A stretch of DNA of 38,607 nucleotides from JADZGC01 sp964391595 (lineage in GTDB: Bacteria > Patescibacteriota > Saccharimonadia > CAILAD01 > GCA-016700035), in NCBI GenBank assembly GCA_964391595.1, contig CAYMMM010000005.1, positions 1-38,607 on the forward strand. The letters are read 5' to 3'. Shown here piece after piece: positions 31,910 through 38,607 of the stretch. Position 1 is the first letter of the stretch. Each line of letters starts with the position of its first letter. The notes under the pieces were generated by a model. It was given only the letters and a program-made list of their open reading frames with translations, had not been told where the DNA came from and searched no databases. The translations under genes were made by a program, and so were the position numbers.

Positions 31910-33931
31910 TTAGTCTTCGTCATCCCCTAGTGCTGGCGCATATTCTTGATCAGGCTGCATCTCACCTACCGTGGCGGTCGGTACTTCTTTTGTTGTAGTA
32001 GTGTCTTCTGTTGGCGGGTTGGGGTCAATGAGGGGCTGCTGAGCTTGTGGGACTTCAGCTTGCTCATGCTTGTTTCCGTAGCCGTTGATCACTTCCGCAC
32101 CTTGCGCCTCTACTTCTGCATTCTGCTGAGCTTGTTGCTGTTGTTGCATTTTTTTCTCAAGAATCTCATGTGGGTTTGTGGTGATGAGCTGCTCTTCCAT
32201 TGGGCTCGCGAGGATGCGAATAATCACGTGATTGAGTCCAGCGAAGAATAATCCTTCACCGACTGGGAACTGACTAAGGCGAGCTGATTCCTCGCTAGTG
32301 AGCTTAAATGTCTGTGATATCACATCTACAGCTGCAGGGTTTTGTTTGAGGAGGAGTTGTAGCGAGCTGTTATTTACGACGGCGCGTCCGAGACGGTTCT
32401 GAAGAAAGTCCTCAACGTCTTGAGTGATTGTAGTGAGGCCAGTGTAGTACTTACGGCAACGCTTGGCGATCGAGAAGAGGAACTGCGCTGAGTCAGGATA
32501 TTGCATGAGCTGCCAAGCCTCGTCGACCGCAAGGATTCGCTTGCGCTTGTCGGTCTTGATGCGATTCCAGATGTAGTTGAGGGCGATAAACATGCCGACT
32601 GGACGAAGCTCATCTTCGAGATCACGAATGTTGAAGACTACCATACGGTTATCGAGATTGACATTCGACTGTTGCGAGAAGATACCCGAGAAGGATCCTT
32701 CGGTAAAGCGACGTAAACGAGCTGCAATCTGGGGGCCGGTACCAGAGCCGTAATTCCCCATCTGCACGAGTGTGTTATAGAGGTCATTCATGACGGGCAC
32801 TTCGGCATTGTGTGTCAGTGGGTCGTTCGTAATGCCTTTGTTTGCATATGTCTGAATGATGGCGGTGTCCAGATCGCCCATTTCAGCGTCGCTGAGTTGG
32901 TTATTGAACATCACACGTATTAGGGCTTCGAGCATAATGATATTGGCGCGCAGGGCGTTATCAGCTTCCTCGGGGTCGACGATCTTTGGCAAGTCGAAGG
33001 GGTTGATGTGTGTATCCCCTGCTAGTGAAAGCTTCACGAAGGTACCACCTACCGCATCACAGAGTGTCTTATACTCGTTTTCTGGGTCGATGATGATAAT
33101 CTCTGTACCCATCATGAGGGACCGTAAGCACTCAAGCTTAACGGTAAATGACTTCCCTGCTCCAGACTTAGCGAAGACTACCATATTTGCGTTCTCAAGA
33201 CTGAAGCGATCGAAGAGTACGAGGCCATTGTTGTGGCGATTTAATCCGTAGAGAACACCTTCATTTCTCGATAATTCAGCTGTAGTGAATGGGAAGCTAG
33301 TCGAGAGTGAGCCGGTGTTCATGTTGCGATAGATGCCGAGCTGATCAGTGCCGATCGGCAGTGTGGAGTTGAAGCCTTGCTCCATCTGGACGGTCGCAGG
33401 CTTGGTGTAGATCAGGCTAGTACCGAGAATGGACTCAATCTTGCGCTGCAAGAGATCGAGTTCTTCAAGGTCTTTGCCATAGACGGTGAAATACAGCCCG
33501 AAGCGGAAGAAGCGCTCCTCCCCCACTTGGAGTTTGTCGCGTAATTCCTCGGCGTCGGAGAGCGCAGCTTCGAGTCCAGGGTCACGCACCCTACCCTTCT
33601 CGGCATTGATTTGGTAGTTTGCTTCGAGCTGACCTACTTTTTTCTTGAGGTTCTCAAGTACAACACGGCTCTCAACTGGCATGATATTAATCGAGATATC
33701 AATTACCTCGTCGAGGTTGATGATCGGACTGAGCCAGCCAGTGAAGAGTGTACGTGGATAGCCGTAGACGAAGAGCGTGCGCACATAGCGTGTGCCGATG
33801 ATGAGATAGTTGTTCTCGATGGTGAAGGAGCTCGGCGCAATGATGTCACGCAGACTCAAGATACCTTCGCGGTAGATGCGATCAGCTTCTTGTTGCTCAA
33901 GTGTTGCTGGGTCGACTTGTTGTCGTGCCAT
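31910..33931 (-). CDS. virB4: Type IV secretion ATPase VirB4 (TraC-like)
   Basis: 673 residues. The N-terminal part (about 1-200) has YVRTLFVYGYPRTLFTGWLSPIINL and a coiled stretch; the ATPase part has Walker A FAKSGAGKSFTVKLE (about 254-261), an IIIIDPENEY strand, Walker B ILAVDEAWQLM (about 466-473) and the TRD-like TQDVEDFL. This is the VirB4/TraU clade motor that energises type IV secretion. The tail (last 60 residues) is Gln/Pro/Glu-rich. The ATG overlaps the preceding stop (TAATG). Confidence 0.95.
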   Translation of the reverse strand: MARQQVDPATLEQQEADRIYREGILSLRDIIAPSSFTIENNYLIIGTRYVRTLFVYGYPRTLFTGWLSPIINLDEVIDISINIMPVESRVVLENLKKKVGQLEANYQINAEKGRVRDPGLEAALSDAEELRDKLQVGEERFFRFGLYFTVYGKDLEELDLLQRKIESILGTSLIYTKPATVQMEQGFNSTLPIGTDQLGIYRNMNTGSLSTSFPFTTAELSRNEGVLYGLNRHNNGLVLFDRFSLENANMVVFAKSGAGKSFTVKLECLRSLMMGTEIIIIDPENEYKTLCDAVGGTFVKLSLAGDTHINPFDLPKIVDPEEADNALRANIIMLEALIRVMFNNQLSDAEMGDLDTAIIQTYANKGITNDPLTHNAEVPVMNDLYNTLVQMGNYGSGTGPQIAARLRRFTEGSFSGIFSQQSNVNLDNRMVVFNIRDLEDELRPVGMFIALNYIWNRIKTDKRKRILAVDEAWQLMQYPDSAQFLFSIAKRCRKYYTGLTTITQDVEDFLQNRLGRAVVNNSSLQLLLKQNPAAVDVISQTFKLTSEESARLSQFPVGEGLFFAGLNHVIIRILASPMEEQLITTNPHEILEKKMQQQQQAQQNAEVEAQGAEVINGYGNKHEQAEVPQAQQPLIDPNPPTEDTTTTKEVPTATVGEMQPDQEYAPALGDDED

Positions 33932-34806
33932 TATGATTGTGCTCCAGTCAGTGGGTTTTGTGGTGGTGCTGGTGGCTGCTGTTGCTGTACAGGAGCCTGT
34001 CCAGGTTGCGTGGGCTGTGCAGGATAAGCTGCTGCTGGCTGTGGCATAGGATTGCCGCGCTGCACCACCGGTGTGGTCATCTGATCAATATCGGTGAGGT
34101 TCTGTGAGATGGCTTCTTCTTGATTGAAGCTGGTGTAGAAGAGCTCAATAACTTCCTGTGTGCTCAGGACTGCTGCGCGAATACCGAGTTGCCCTAGCCC
34201 TTGCGCGACAAGATTCGTGCGCTGTACAAGATCACGTTTGCGCTGCTCAAAGATCTCTGACGTTTGTACCTGATCAATGTTCCCTTGGAAAAGTTGCGCA
34301 AACTTCACTCCGGCGTTGTCTTTTTTCTTGTCCCCGTCAGCTATGAAGTATGGCACGACAACGTAGAACTCCTTATTCATGATGTTTACCTGCTCAAGCA
34401 GACCTTGGATATTGTAAATATAGTCCTCCATGAGACCGGCAATGAGTGGGTTTTCTTCGTTCGCCTGAATGACTTCTAGTTTCTCGAGATAGTTGTCGAG
34501 CTCTAGCTTGCGGCTGCGAATGACGATTTGAATCGGGAAGTGGAGTCCGTTCAGGAATCCCTGGTATGAATACTCAATGGCGTCTTGTTCTTGAGGGCTC
34601 TTGAGGTCGAAGTTGAGGGCGCTCGCGAGTACGATCATGCGCAAAGAACCGTCACGCATGACGACGATACCGTCTTTGATCTCGGTAAACATGAGGTGAT
34701 TTTGCGTACTCATACGCTGATCCTTCACCTCTTTTTTAGGGGTAATTGATTTCTGGTATTCAGCTTCTTGGGCTGATATTGGTGCTTGTGGAGCTGGTTC
34801 TGCCAT
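33931..34806 (-). CDS. VirB4 N-terminal-like accessory protein
   Basis: 291 residues. STQNHLMFTEIKDGIVVMRDGSLRMIVLASALNFDLKSPQEQDAIEYSYQGFLNGLHFPIQIVIRSRKL resembles the ferredoxin-like N-terminal region of VirB4/TraC ATPases, but there is no P-loop. The C-terminal 60 residues are Pro/Gln/Ala-rich and disordered. The family is commonly found beside virB4 in Gram-positive and CPR type IV systems. The stop overlaps the virB4 start, so the two are probably translated and assembled together. A helper subunit of the VirB4 motor is the likeliest role. Confidence 0.75.
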   Translation of the reverse strand: MAEPAPQAPISAQEAEYQKSITPKKEVKDQRMSTQNHLMFTEIKDGIVVMRDGSLRMIVLASALNFDLKSPQEQDAIEYSYQGFLNGLHFPIQIVIRSRKLELDNYLEKLEVIQANEENPLIAGLMEDYIYNIQGLLEQVNIMNKEFYVVVPYFIADGDKKKDNAGVKFAQLFQGNIDQVQTSEIFEQRKRDLVQRTNLVAQGLGQLGIRAAVLSTQEVIELFYTSFNQEEAISQNLTDIDQMTTPVVQRGNPMPQPAAAYPAQPTQPGQAPVQQQQPPAPPQNPLTGAQS

Positions 34807-35056
34807 GTATTAGATTCTCACCCTCACTTCTTTAGTGTGTCTTTGCTCACTTCGTGCCTCATGTGCCGAGGGGCTCTCAATCTCTCTCGGCAAGTGACGA
34901 ATATATCATCATAACAAAAAGAAACCGTCCGATGAAATATCGTTGTTTCTATCTTTGCTTTTTGGGTTGTGTGTGACTCAGTATGAAATGACGCAAAAGG
35001 TCAAAGAGCTGTTTGTAGTTTTGTGATTGAATCTATGTTTGAGATGAATACGATGG
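34807..35056 (-). promoter_or_regulatory. 250-base gap within the secretion operon with an inverted repeat
   Basis: No gene seen. TGCCGAG (34864-34870) and CTCGGCA (34886-34892) form a 7-bp stem around a 15-base loop, 57 bases before the ATG of the VirB4-N-like gene, and a TATATT lies about 30 bases upstream of the stem. The gap may contain a second promoter and a leader hairpin that separate virB4 expression from prgI. Confidence 0.35.
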
Positions 35057-35893
35057 TTATTGCTGAGGCCGTAGGCTGACTGCCTGACCTGGCTGCAGCT
35101 GCCCCTGATTGGCGGCCTGTGCTACTTGCGCTACCGAGAGGTCGGTAGTATCCATAACCTTTTTCAGTATATCATTACTCAGTTGTGGCTGGGAGGGTTG
35201 CGCTGGAGTTTCGATAGACTGTGGATCCTTAATTCCCTGTGCAACTACTTGGCGTGCCTGATCGCGCACATCATGCTCGACACTCTGTAGCATGCGACCG
35301 ACTTCTTCGGCGCGGTGTCCCCCTTCGGCGCTTGAGAGTATATCATCGCTCTGACGGATATCACTCTGTACGATCTGCTGCTGGGCAGCTGGTGGAGTGA
35401 AGACACGGGCTGAGAAGTCCGCAGCACGGTTTGAGGGATCGGCTTCCTGAAATGTCTCACCCTTGGCGTGTCCGCGCGTATCGACGACCATAGCCAGCTG
35501 GCGAAGACGCCCTTGGATCTGAGCATAGTCTTCTTGAGTGAGCTCTTGTACCTTTGGTGGCGGCGCTGACTCGACAATGGCGTGCTCTACGGCAGTGTCC
35601 TTCATCCAAATGCGCTTGCGCGGTACGACATTGAAGCGAATGACTGCTATGAGGTAGTTTTCGAAGCTTTGTTCTTCTCTGCGACCAAATGCTAGGAGAA
35701 ACATGAAACCAGACACTGGGAGTGTGATGAGTACTCCGATGGTGATGCCAGGAACTCCTCCGGCGCGCAAGATTGCATACCATAAGCCTCCCCACGCGAG
35801 GCCGATCACTGCATAGATGAATTGCTTCATTGTCAGTGGACCAAGTAGGCGGTCTTCAGACTCTACATTTTGTGGGACTTTGTATTGTGCCAT
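35057..35893 (-). CDS. PrgI-family type IV secretion protein (VirB3-like)
   Basis: 278 residues. The first 100 match PrgI: VPQNVESEDRLLGPLTMKQFIYAVIGLAWGG, two adjacent helices (about 22-45 and 48-70) and the FENYLIAVIRFNVVPRKRIW ending. The remaining 180 residues are a Gln/Ala/Glu-rich cytoplasmic extension, longer than standard PrgI proteins (about 110-130). PrgI takes the place of VirB3 as inner-membrane partner of VirB4. It lies 15 bases after the polytopic membrane protein gene. Confidence 0.92.
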   Translation of the reverse strand: MAQYKVPQNVESEDRLLGPLTMKQFIYAVIGLAWGGLWYAILRAGGVPGITIGVLITLPVSGFMFLLAFGRREEQSFENYLIAVIRFNVVPRKRIWMKDTAVEHAIVESAPPPKVQELTQEDYAQIQGRLRQLAMVVDTRGHAKGETFQEADPSNRAADFSARVFTPPAAQQQIVQSDIRQSDDILSSAEGGHRAEEVGRMLQSVEHDVRDQARQVVAQGIKDPQSIETPAQPSQPQLSNDILKKVMDTTDLSVAQVAQAANQGQLQPGQAVSLRPQQ

Positions 35894-35908
35894 ATGTTCA
35901 GTGTATCA

Positions 35909-38332
35909 CTAGGGCTGATTGCTGCCAGGGGGGTTGCCACCACTTGGTGGACGAGTTGCGTTTGGATTAAATGGTGGAAGTGGTCCTTGTGTGGGAGCTG
36001 ACTGAGTTGGTGACCACGTACCTCCGCCACCTAAGTGCGCGTTTCCACCTGCTTGTTGAGCTGCACGATTTGCTGCTGCATAGTCAACAGGGTCAGATAC
36101 GCCGTGAGTGGAAGCTGCGCTTGGTGTTGGTGCAGGATCGGGTGGAGTTAGTCTATTTATAACCCCACTGGCAGTCGCATCTACATCATTTCTCTGACCC
36201 CAAGTAGTGCGCGTATAGTCATCTACTATCGGGTTTTTGGACAGTGTTGAATGTAGTTTGTATAAGCTACTGTTACGATCAACTGCTCCGGTTGCCGGAT
36301 CAATCCATGCTGTGGTTGGTCGCCCGTCCTTTACGGCAGAAGCGAAATTGGCAATCTGTTCATCATAGCTCTTGCTGAGCTTACGATTAATAGCCTGACC
36401 ATATGAAGATCGCCGTTGCCTATCGCTCATCTTGTCGTAGATGCCTATTAAGCTTTTGTCATTGAGCCCGTCGAGTCGTGATTCATTATATTTATCGACT
36501 TGCACCTGTCGTTTTCCTGCTACTTGAGCGCGCTTACGGGAGGTAAACCCACCAATTCCAGGAGTACGACTTATGACTGCTCCAGCGATTCTCTTACCTC
36601 TTGAGTCATCGGGATTTGAGCCAAAGCCGACAGCCTTATTTAGTGCAAGTGTCTTGGCATTACCAGCAGCACCGAGTGCCTTACCGCCGACACCCTTCGC
36701 AGCTCCGACGGCCTTGCCCTTCACGGCATCGGTACCCTTGCTGACGCGACCTGCTACAAAGCTAGCACCGTTAGCGAAGAGGTCGCCACCCATCTTGAAG
36801 GTCTTCGGGATAGCCATGAGGGCAAGTAGCGGTGCAGCCACGCCAACGAGCCTTACCGAGAAGGGCTGTGTACTATCTTTCCCTACGATGTTCTGGAAAA
36901 GAATAGCGATAGCTAACATACCGGTGACTATTGGATACATCATGAGTACTTTAATGAGGTTAGACCACCACTTCTTGAAGAGTTTCTCAGTATTTGGTAA
37001 GACCCATGCAACAAAAGCAATTGGTGCCGTAAGTACGAGTGCATAAATGACTAGCTGACGAACGATGAGCCCAGCTATGCCGACGAGTATCGCGAGTAAT
37101 GCTAGGAAATATAGAATGAGCAACAGGACAATTGCTACCAAGCCGCCACCTGCACCAAAGTTTAGATCAAATGCGAAGCCGTTTTGCGAACTTCCCCCAG
37201 GAGATGCAGCCCAGAGCAGTGTAGGCACAGCTCTGCCCAAGACGTTGCTTAGGTCAATAAGTGTTTGCAGGAGGTAGAATGATGCAAACGTGAAGAGAGA
37301 CCCCATCGCCAAACGAGGTATTGCGCGCTTGACCGTGTAGGCGTCAAGACCTACACCGTTACCGAATATAATTACGATAAATATGAGGATCATGAAGCCG
37401 AGCGACACGTCACGGATGCGAGCCCAGGCTTCAAGTGTGTAGTTTGTAACTTGTTCTGTACCACCACCTTCTTTTGGTACTGTTATCTGAGCTTCTGTAC
37501 TTAGTGGCTTGATAGTAAGGAGATTGCCAAGCAATCCACCCTGGCCCGTCCCCGGCTGGCCAATAAGGTAATAGACAGCTGACTGCATGCCGTCGAGGAG
37601 TGGACACAAGATAAAGCTGAGCGTATTGCTATCACACTCTTCTCCTGATTGTATTGCATTACGTATGTCCTTGGTCCAGTCGGCGTATTGAGTAGACTTG
37701 TCTTGAGGCATTTGAAATTTAATCCCCTTGCGGCCGATGTAGCAGTTTTCGCCAGTACTATCTTTATACCGCGAGAGCAGACCACATATATAGAACCGTG
37801 GAGCCTCGCCTTCTGCTTCATCATCGGCATACTCACCTGTTGCCTGTGTTTTTCCCTTCCAGCTATCCGTCCACTGCGGCTCGTCTTGTGCGGCTGACTG
37901 AGAAACATATAGACGACGTTCGATAAGCTTATGGTTTGCATTAATATGGACTGACTTATTATCGGTTCCACTACCGTTTGAGTTTGCGGTGACATAGCCA
38001 GTGGAGGCATCTGACTTAGGGTCAATATATACCCAGTAGTTTGCTGTTTCGCCGTTATTGTCTAGATCTCTCGAGGCGATGTACATCGGCTTTCCGGCAG
38101 CTTGCGAGTGGGTGATGTCAAAGTAAAATCTAAAATCCCCACATTCGATCTTGGAGTCTGCTACCCACGCACATGTTGCATCTGACTTTCTCGTAATTTC
38201 ATCTACTGAATTAGGGAGTGGCGCTTCTGCGCGTGATACTGCTGGCATAAACATAAAAAAACCAAGGACAAAGAGCCATAGAAATAGGAGCTTCTTGAAG
38301 GTACGCGGCAGTATAGTGCTTATGTCTTTCAT
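35909..38332 (-). CDS. Polytopic type IV secretion membrane protein (VirB6/TrbL-like)
   Basis: 807 residues. The signal peptide (ends near SRA-EA, residue 36) is followed by an exported segment of about 270 residues with cysteines, then 6-7 helices between about 310 and 510 (VSLGFMILIFIVIIFGNGVGLDAY, LVAIVLLLILYFLALLAILVGIAG, LVLTAPIAFVAWVLPNTEKLFKKWW). A long cytoplasmic Lys/Gly/Ala-rich tail with RSSYGQAINRKLSKSYDEQ follows. This layout is that of the VirB6/TrbL channel protein of minimal Gram-positive and CPR systems. It is first in the operon, with TATAAT and GAAGGAAT just before the ATG. Confidence 0.87.
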   Translation of the reverse strand: MKDISTILPRTFKKLLFLWLFVLGFFMFMPAVSRAEAPLPNSVDEITRKSDATCAWVADSKIECGDFRFYFDITHSQAAGKPMYIASRDLDNNGETANYWVYIDPKSDASTGYVTANSNGSGTDNKSVHINANHKLIERRLYVSQSAAQDEPQWTDSWKGKTQATGEYADDEAEGEAPRFYICGLLSRYKDSTGENCYIGRKGIKFQMPQDKSTQYADWTKDIRNAIQSGEECDSNTLSFILCPLLDGMQSAVYYLIGQPGTGQGGLLGNLLTIKPLSTEAQITVPKEGGGTEQVTNYTLEAWARIRDVSLGFMILIFIVIIFGNGVGLDAYTVKRAIPRLAMGSLFTFASFYLLQTLIDLSNVLGRAVPTLLWAASPGGSSQNGFAFDLNFGAGGGLVAIVLLLILYFLALLAILVGIAGLIVRQLVIYALVLTAPIAFVAWVLPNTEKLFKKWWSNLIKVLMMYPIVTGMLAIAILFQNIVGKDSTQPFSVRLVGVAAPLLALMAIPKTFKMGGDLFANGASFVAGRVSKGTDAVKGKAVGAAKGVGGKALGAAGNAKTLALNKAVGFGSNPDDSRGKRIAGAVISRTPGIGGFTSRKRAQVAGKRQVQVDKYNESRLDGLNDKSLIGIYDKMSDRQRRSSYGQAINRKLSKSYDEQIANFASAVKDGRPTTAWIDPATGAVDRNSSLYKLHSTLSKNPIVDDYTRTTWGQRNDVDATASGVINRLTPPDPAPTPSAASTHGVSDPVDYAAANRAAQQAGGNAHLGGGGTWSPTQSAPTQGPLPPFNPNATRPPSGGNPPGSNQP

Positions 38333-38342
38333 ATTCCTTCAA

Positions 38343-38377
38343 ATTATAGCAAACTCGCAGCTAAAGTTAGCTATAAT
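38343..38377. promoter_or_regulatory. Divergent promoter region with palindrome
   Basis: TATAAT on the minus strand (38348-38343) drives the secretion operon; TATAAT on the plus strand (38372-38377) drives the gene at 38385. Between them AGCTAA (38359-38364) and TTAGCT (38367-38372) form a perfect dyad touching the plus -10 element, a candidate operator for both directions. Confidence 0.55.
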
Positions 38378-38384
38378 AACGAAT

Positions 38385-38607
38385 ATGAACGTAGATCATC
38401 CCACGCGAAGTGCCACCAATCTCCAATTCATCACTAAGTTAAAAATGTTTCTGATTGCATCTCTCTTCGCTTTTCCGCTCTTACTTACGGGCCATGCGCA
38501 TGCGGCTGATGTGAGGTGTGCAGACATAAATAATCCAGACATTACTTCGCCCAACGGCTTTATCCGCTCGCTCTGTAGCATGCCATCGAGCAACCCAAAT
38601 GCGAATG
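38385..38607 (+). CDS. Secreted protein, 5' part only (runs off the window)
   Basis: The first 74 residues are visible. A 20-residue polar leader (MNVDHPTRSATNLQFITKLK) precedes a signal helix (MFLIASLFAFPLLLTG) ending HAHA-AD, the likely cleavage site. The mature start has two cysteines (VRCADINN, RSLCSM). TATAAT lies seven bases before the ATG, matching the leaderless pattern; a Met at residue 21 could be an alternative start. Divergent from the secretion operon and possibly coregulated; a pilin-like or surface subunit is conceivable but not shown. Confidence 0.7.
   Translation, partial: MNVDHPTRSATNLQFITKLKMFLIASLFAFPLLLTGHAHAADVRCADINNPDITSPNGFIRSLCSMPSSNPNAN

Noticed and set aside
38396..38593. 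Minus-strand 65-residue frame at the right edge
   Set aside because: Shadow of the plus-strand gene at 38385, which has a clear signal peptide and promoter.
1..38607. CRISPR arrays, insertion sequences, integrases or prophage genes
   Set aside because: No regularly spaced repeats, transposases or phage structural genes were seen.

Overview
The window looks like a chromosomal segment, including the replication origin, of a Candidate Phyla Radiation bacterium, most likely a Saccharibacterium (TM7). The reasons are the mid-range G+C, very compact genes, a short Gram-positive-type YidC with no lipoprotein signal, a standard genetic code with TGA used as stop, and a PrgI/VirB4/polytopic-protein type IV secretion locus beside dnaA. 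The assignment rests on gene content and protein character only; no database search was possible.

Layout. Bases 1-6.2 kb hold small membrane and envelope proteins, a DUF4342 protein, a pilin-like anchored protein, a fatty acid desaturase, an ABC-2 exporter, a Calx-beta-like surface protein and a HAD phosphatase. Bases 6.2-12.1 kb hold small soluble genes: a YdeI/OmdA-like protein, a zinc ribbon, a divergent HxlR regulator/FMN-quinone reductase pair with a paired operator, a DUF1801 protein, a TrpR/YerC-like repressor, a GCS2-like ligase next to a gamma-glutamylcyclotransferase-like protein, two uncharacterised proteins and tRNA-Asn(GTT). Bases 12.2-18.6 kb are an envelope/glycan region: anchored alpha/beta hydrolase, anchored TIM-barrel glycoside hydrolase, GT4 glycosyltransferase, a secreted LGFP-repeat/NlpC-P60-like hydrolase and a VanW protein. 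Bases 18.6-25.1 kb are the classic origin region: rpmH-rnpA-yidD-yidC-khpB leftwards and dnaA-dnaN-recF-DUF721 rightwards, with DnaA boxes on both sides of dnaA.

Bases 25.1-38.3 kb are a leftward type IV secretion operon. In transcription order it holds a polytopic VirB6/TrbL-like protein, PrgI, a VirB4-N-terminal-like protein, VirB4 ATPase, a 1164-residue membrane protein ending in an M15 D,D-carboxypeptidase domain, a secreted protein combining SGNH, glucosaminidase and M15-like domains, and an anchored beta-rich protein. A divergent secreted protein starts at 38385 and runs off the end.

Two system-level themes stand out. First, the secretion locus carries at least four separate peptidoglycan-cleaving or de-esterifying modules, which suggests a secretion or attachment machine that opens a wall, its own or a host's. 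Second, many genes show a -10 hexamer exactly 6-7 bases before the ATG with no space for a ribosome binding site, so leaderless transcription appears common in single genes, while Shine-Dalgarno starts are used elsewhere.
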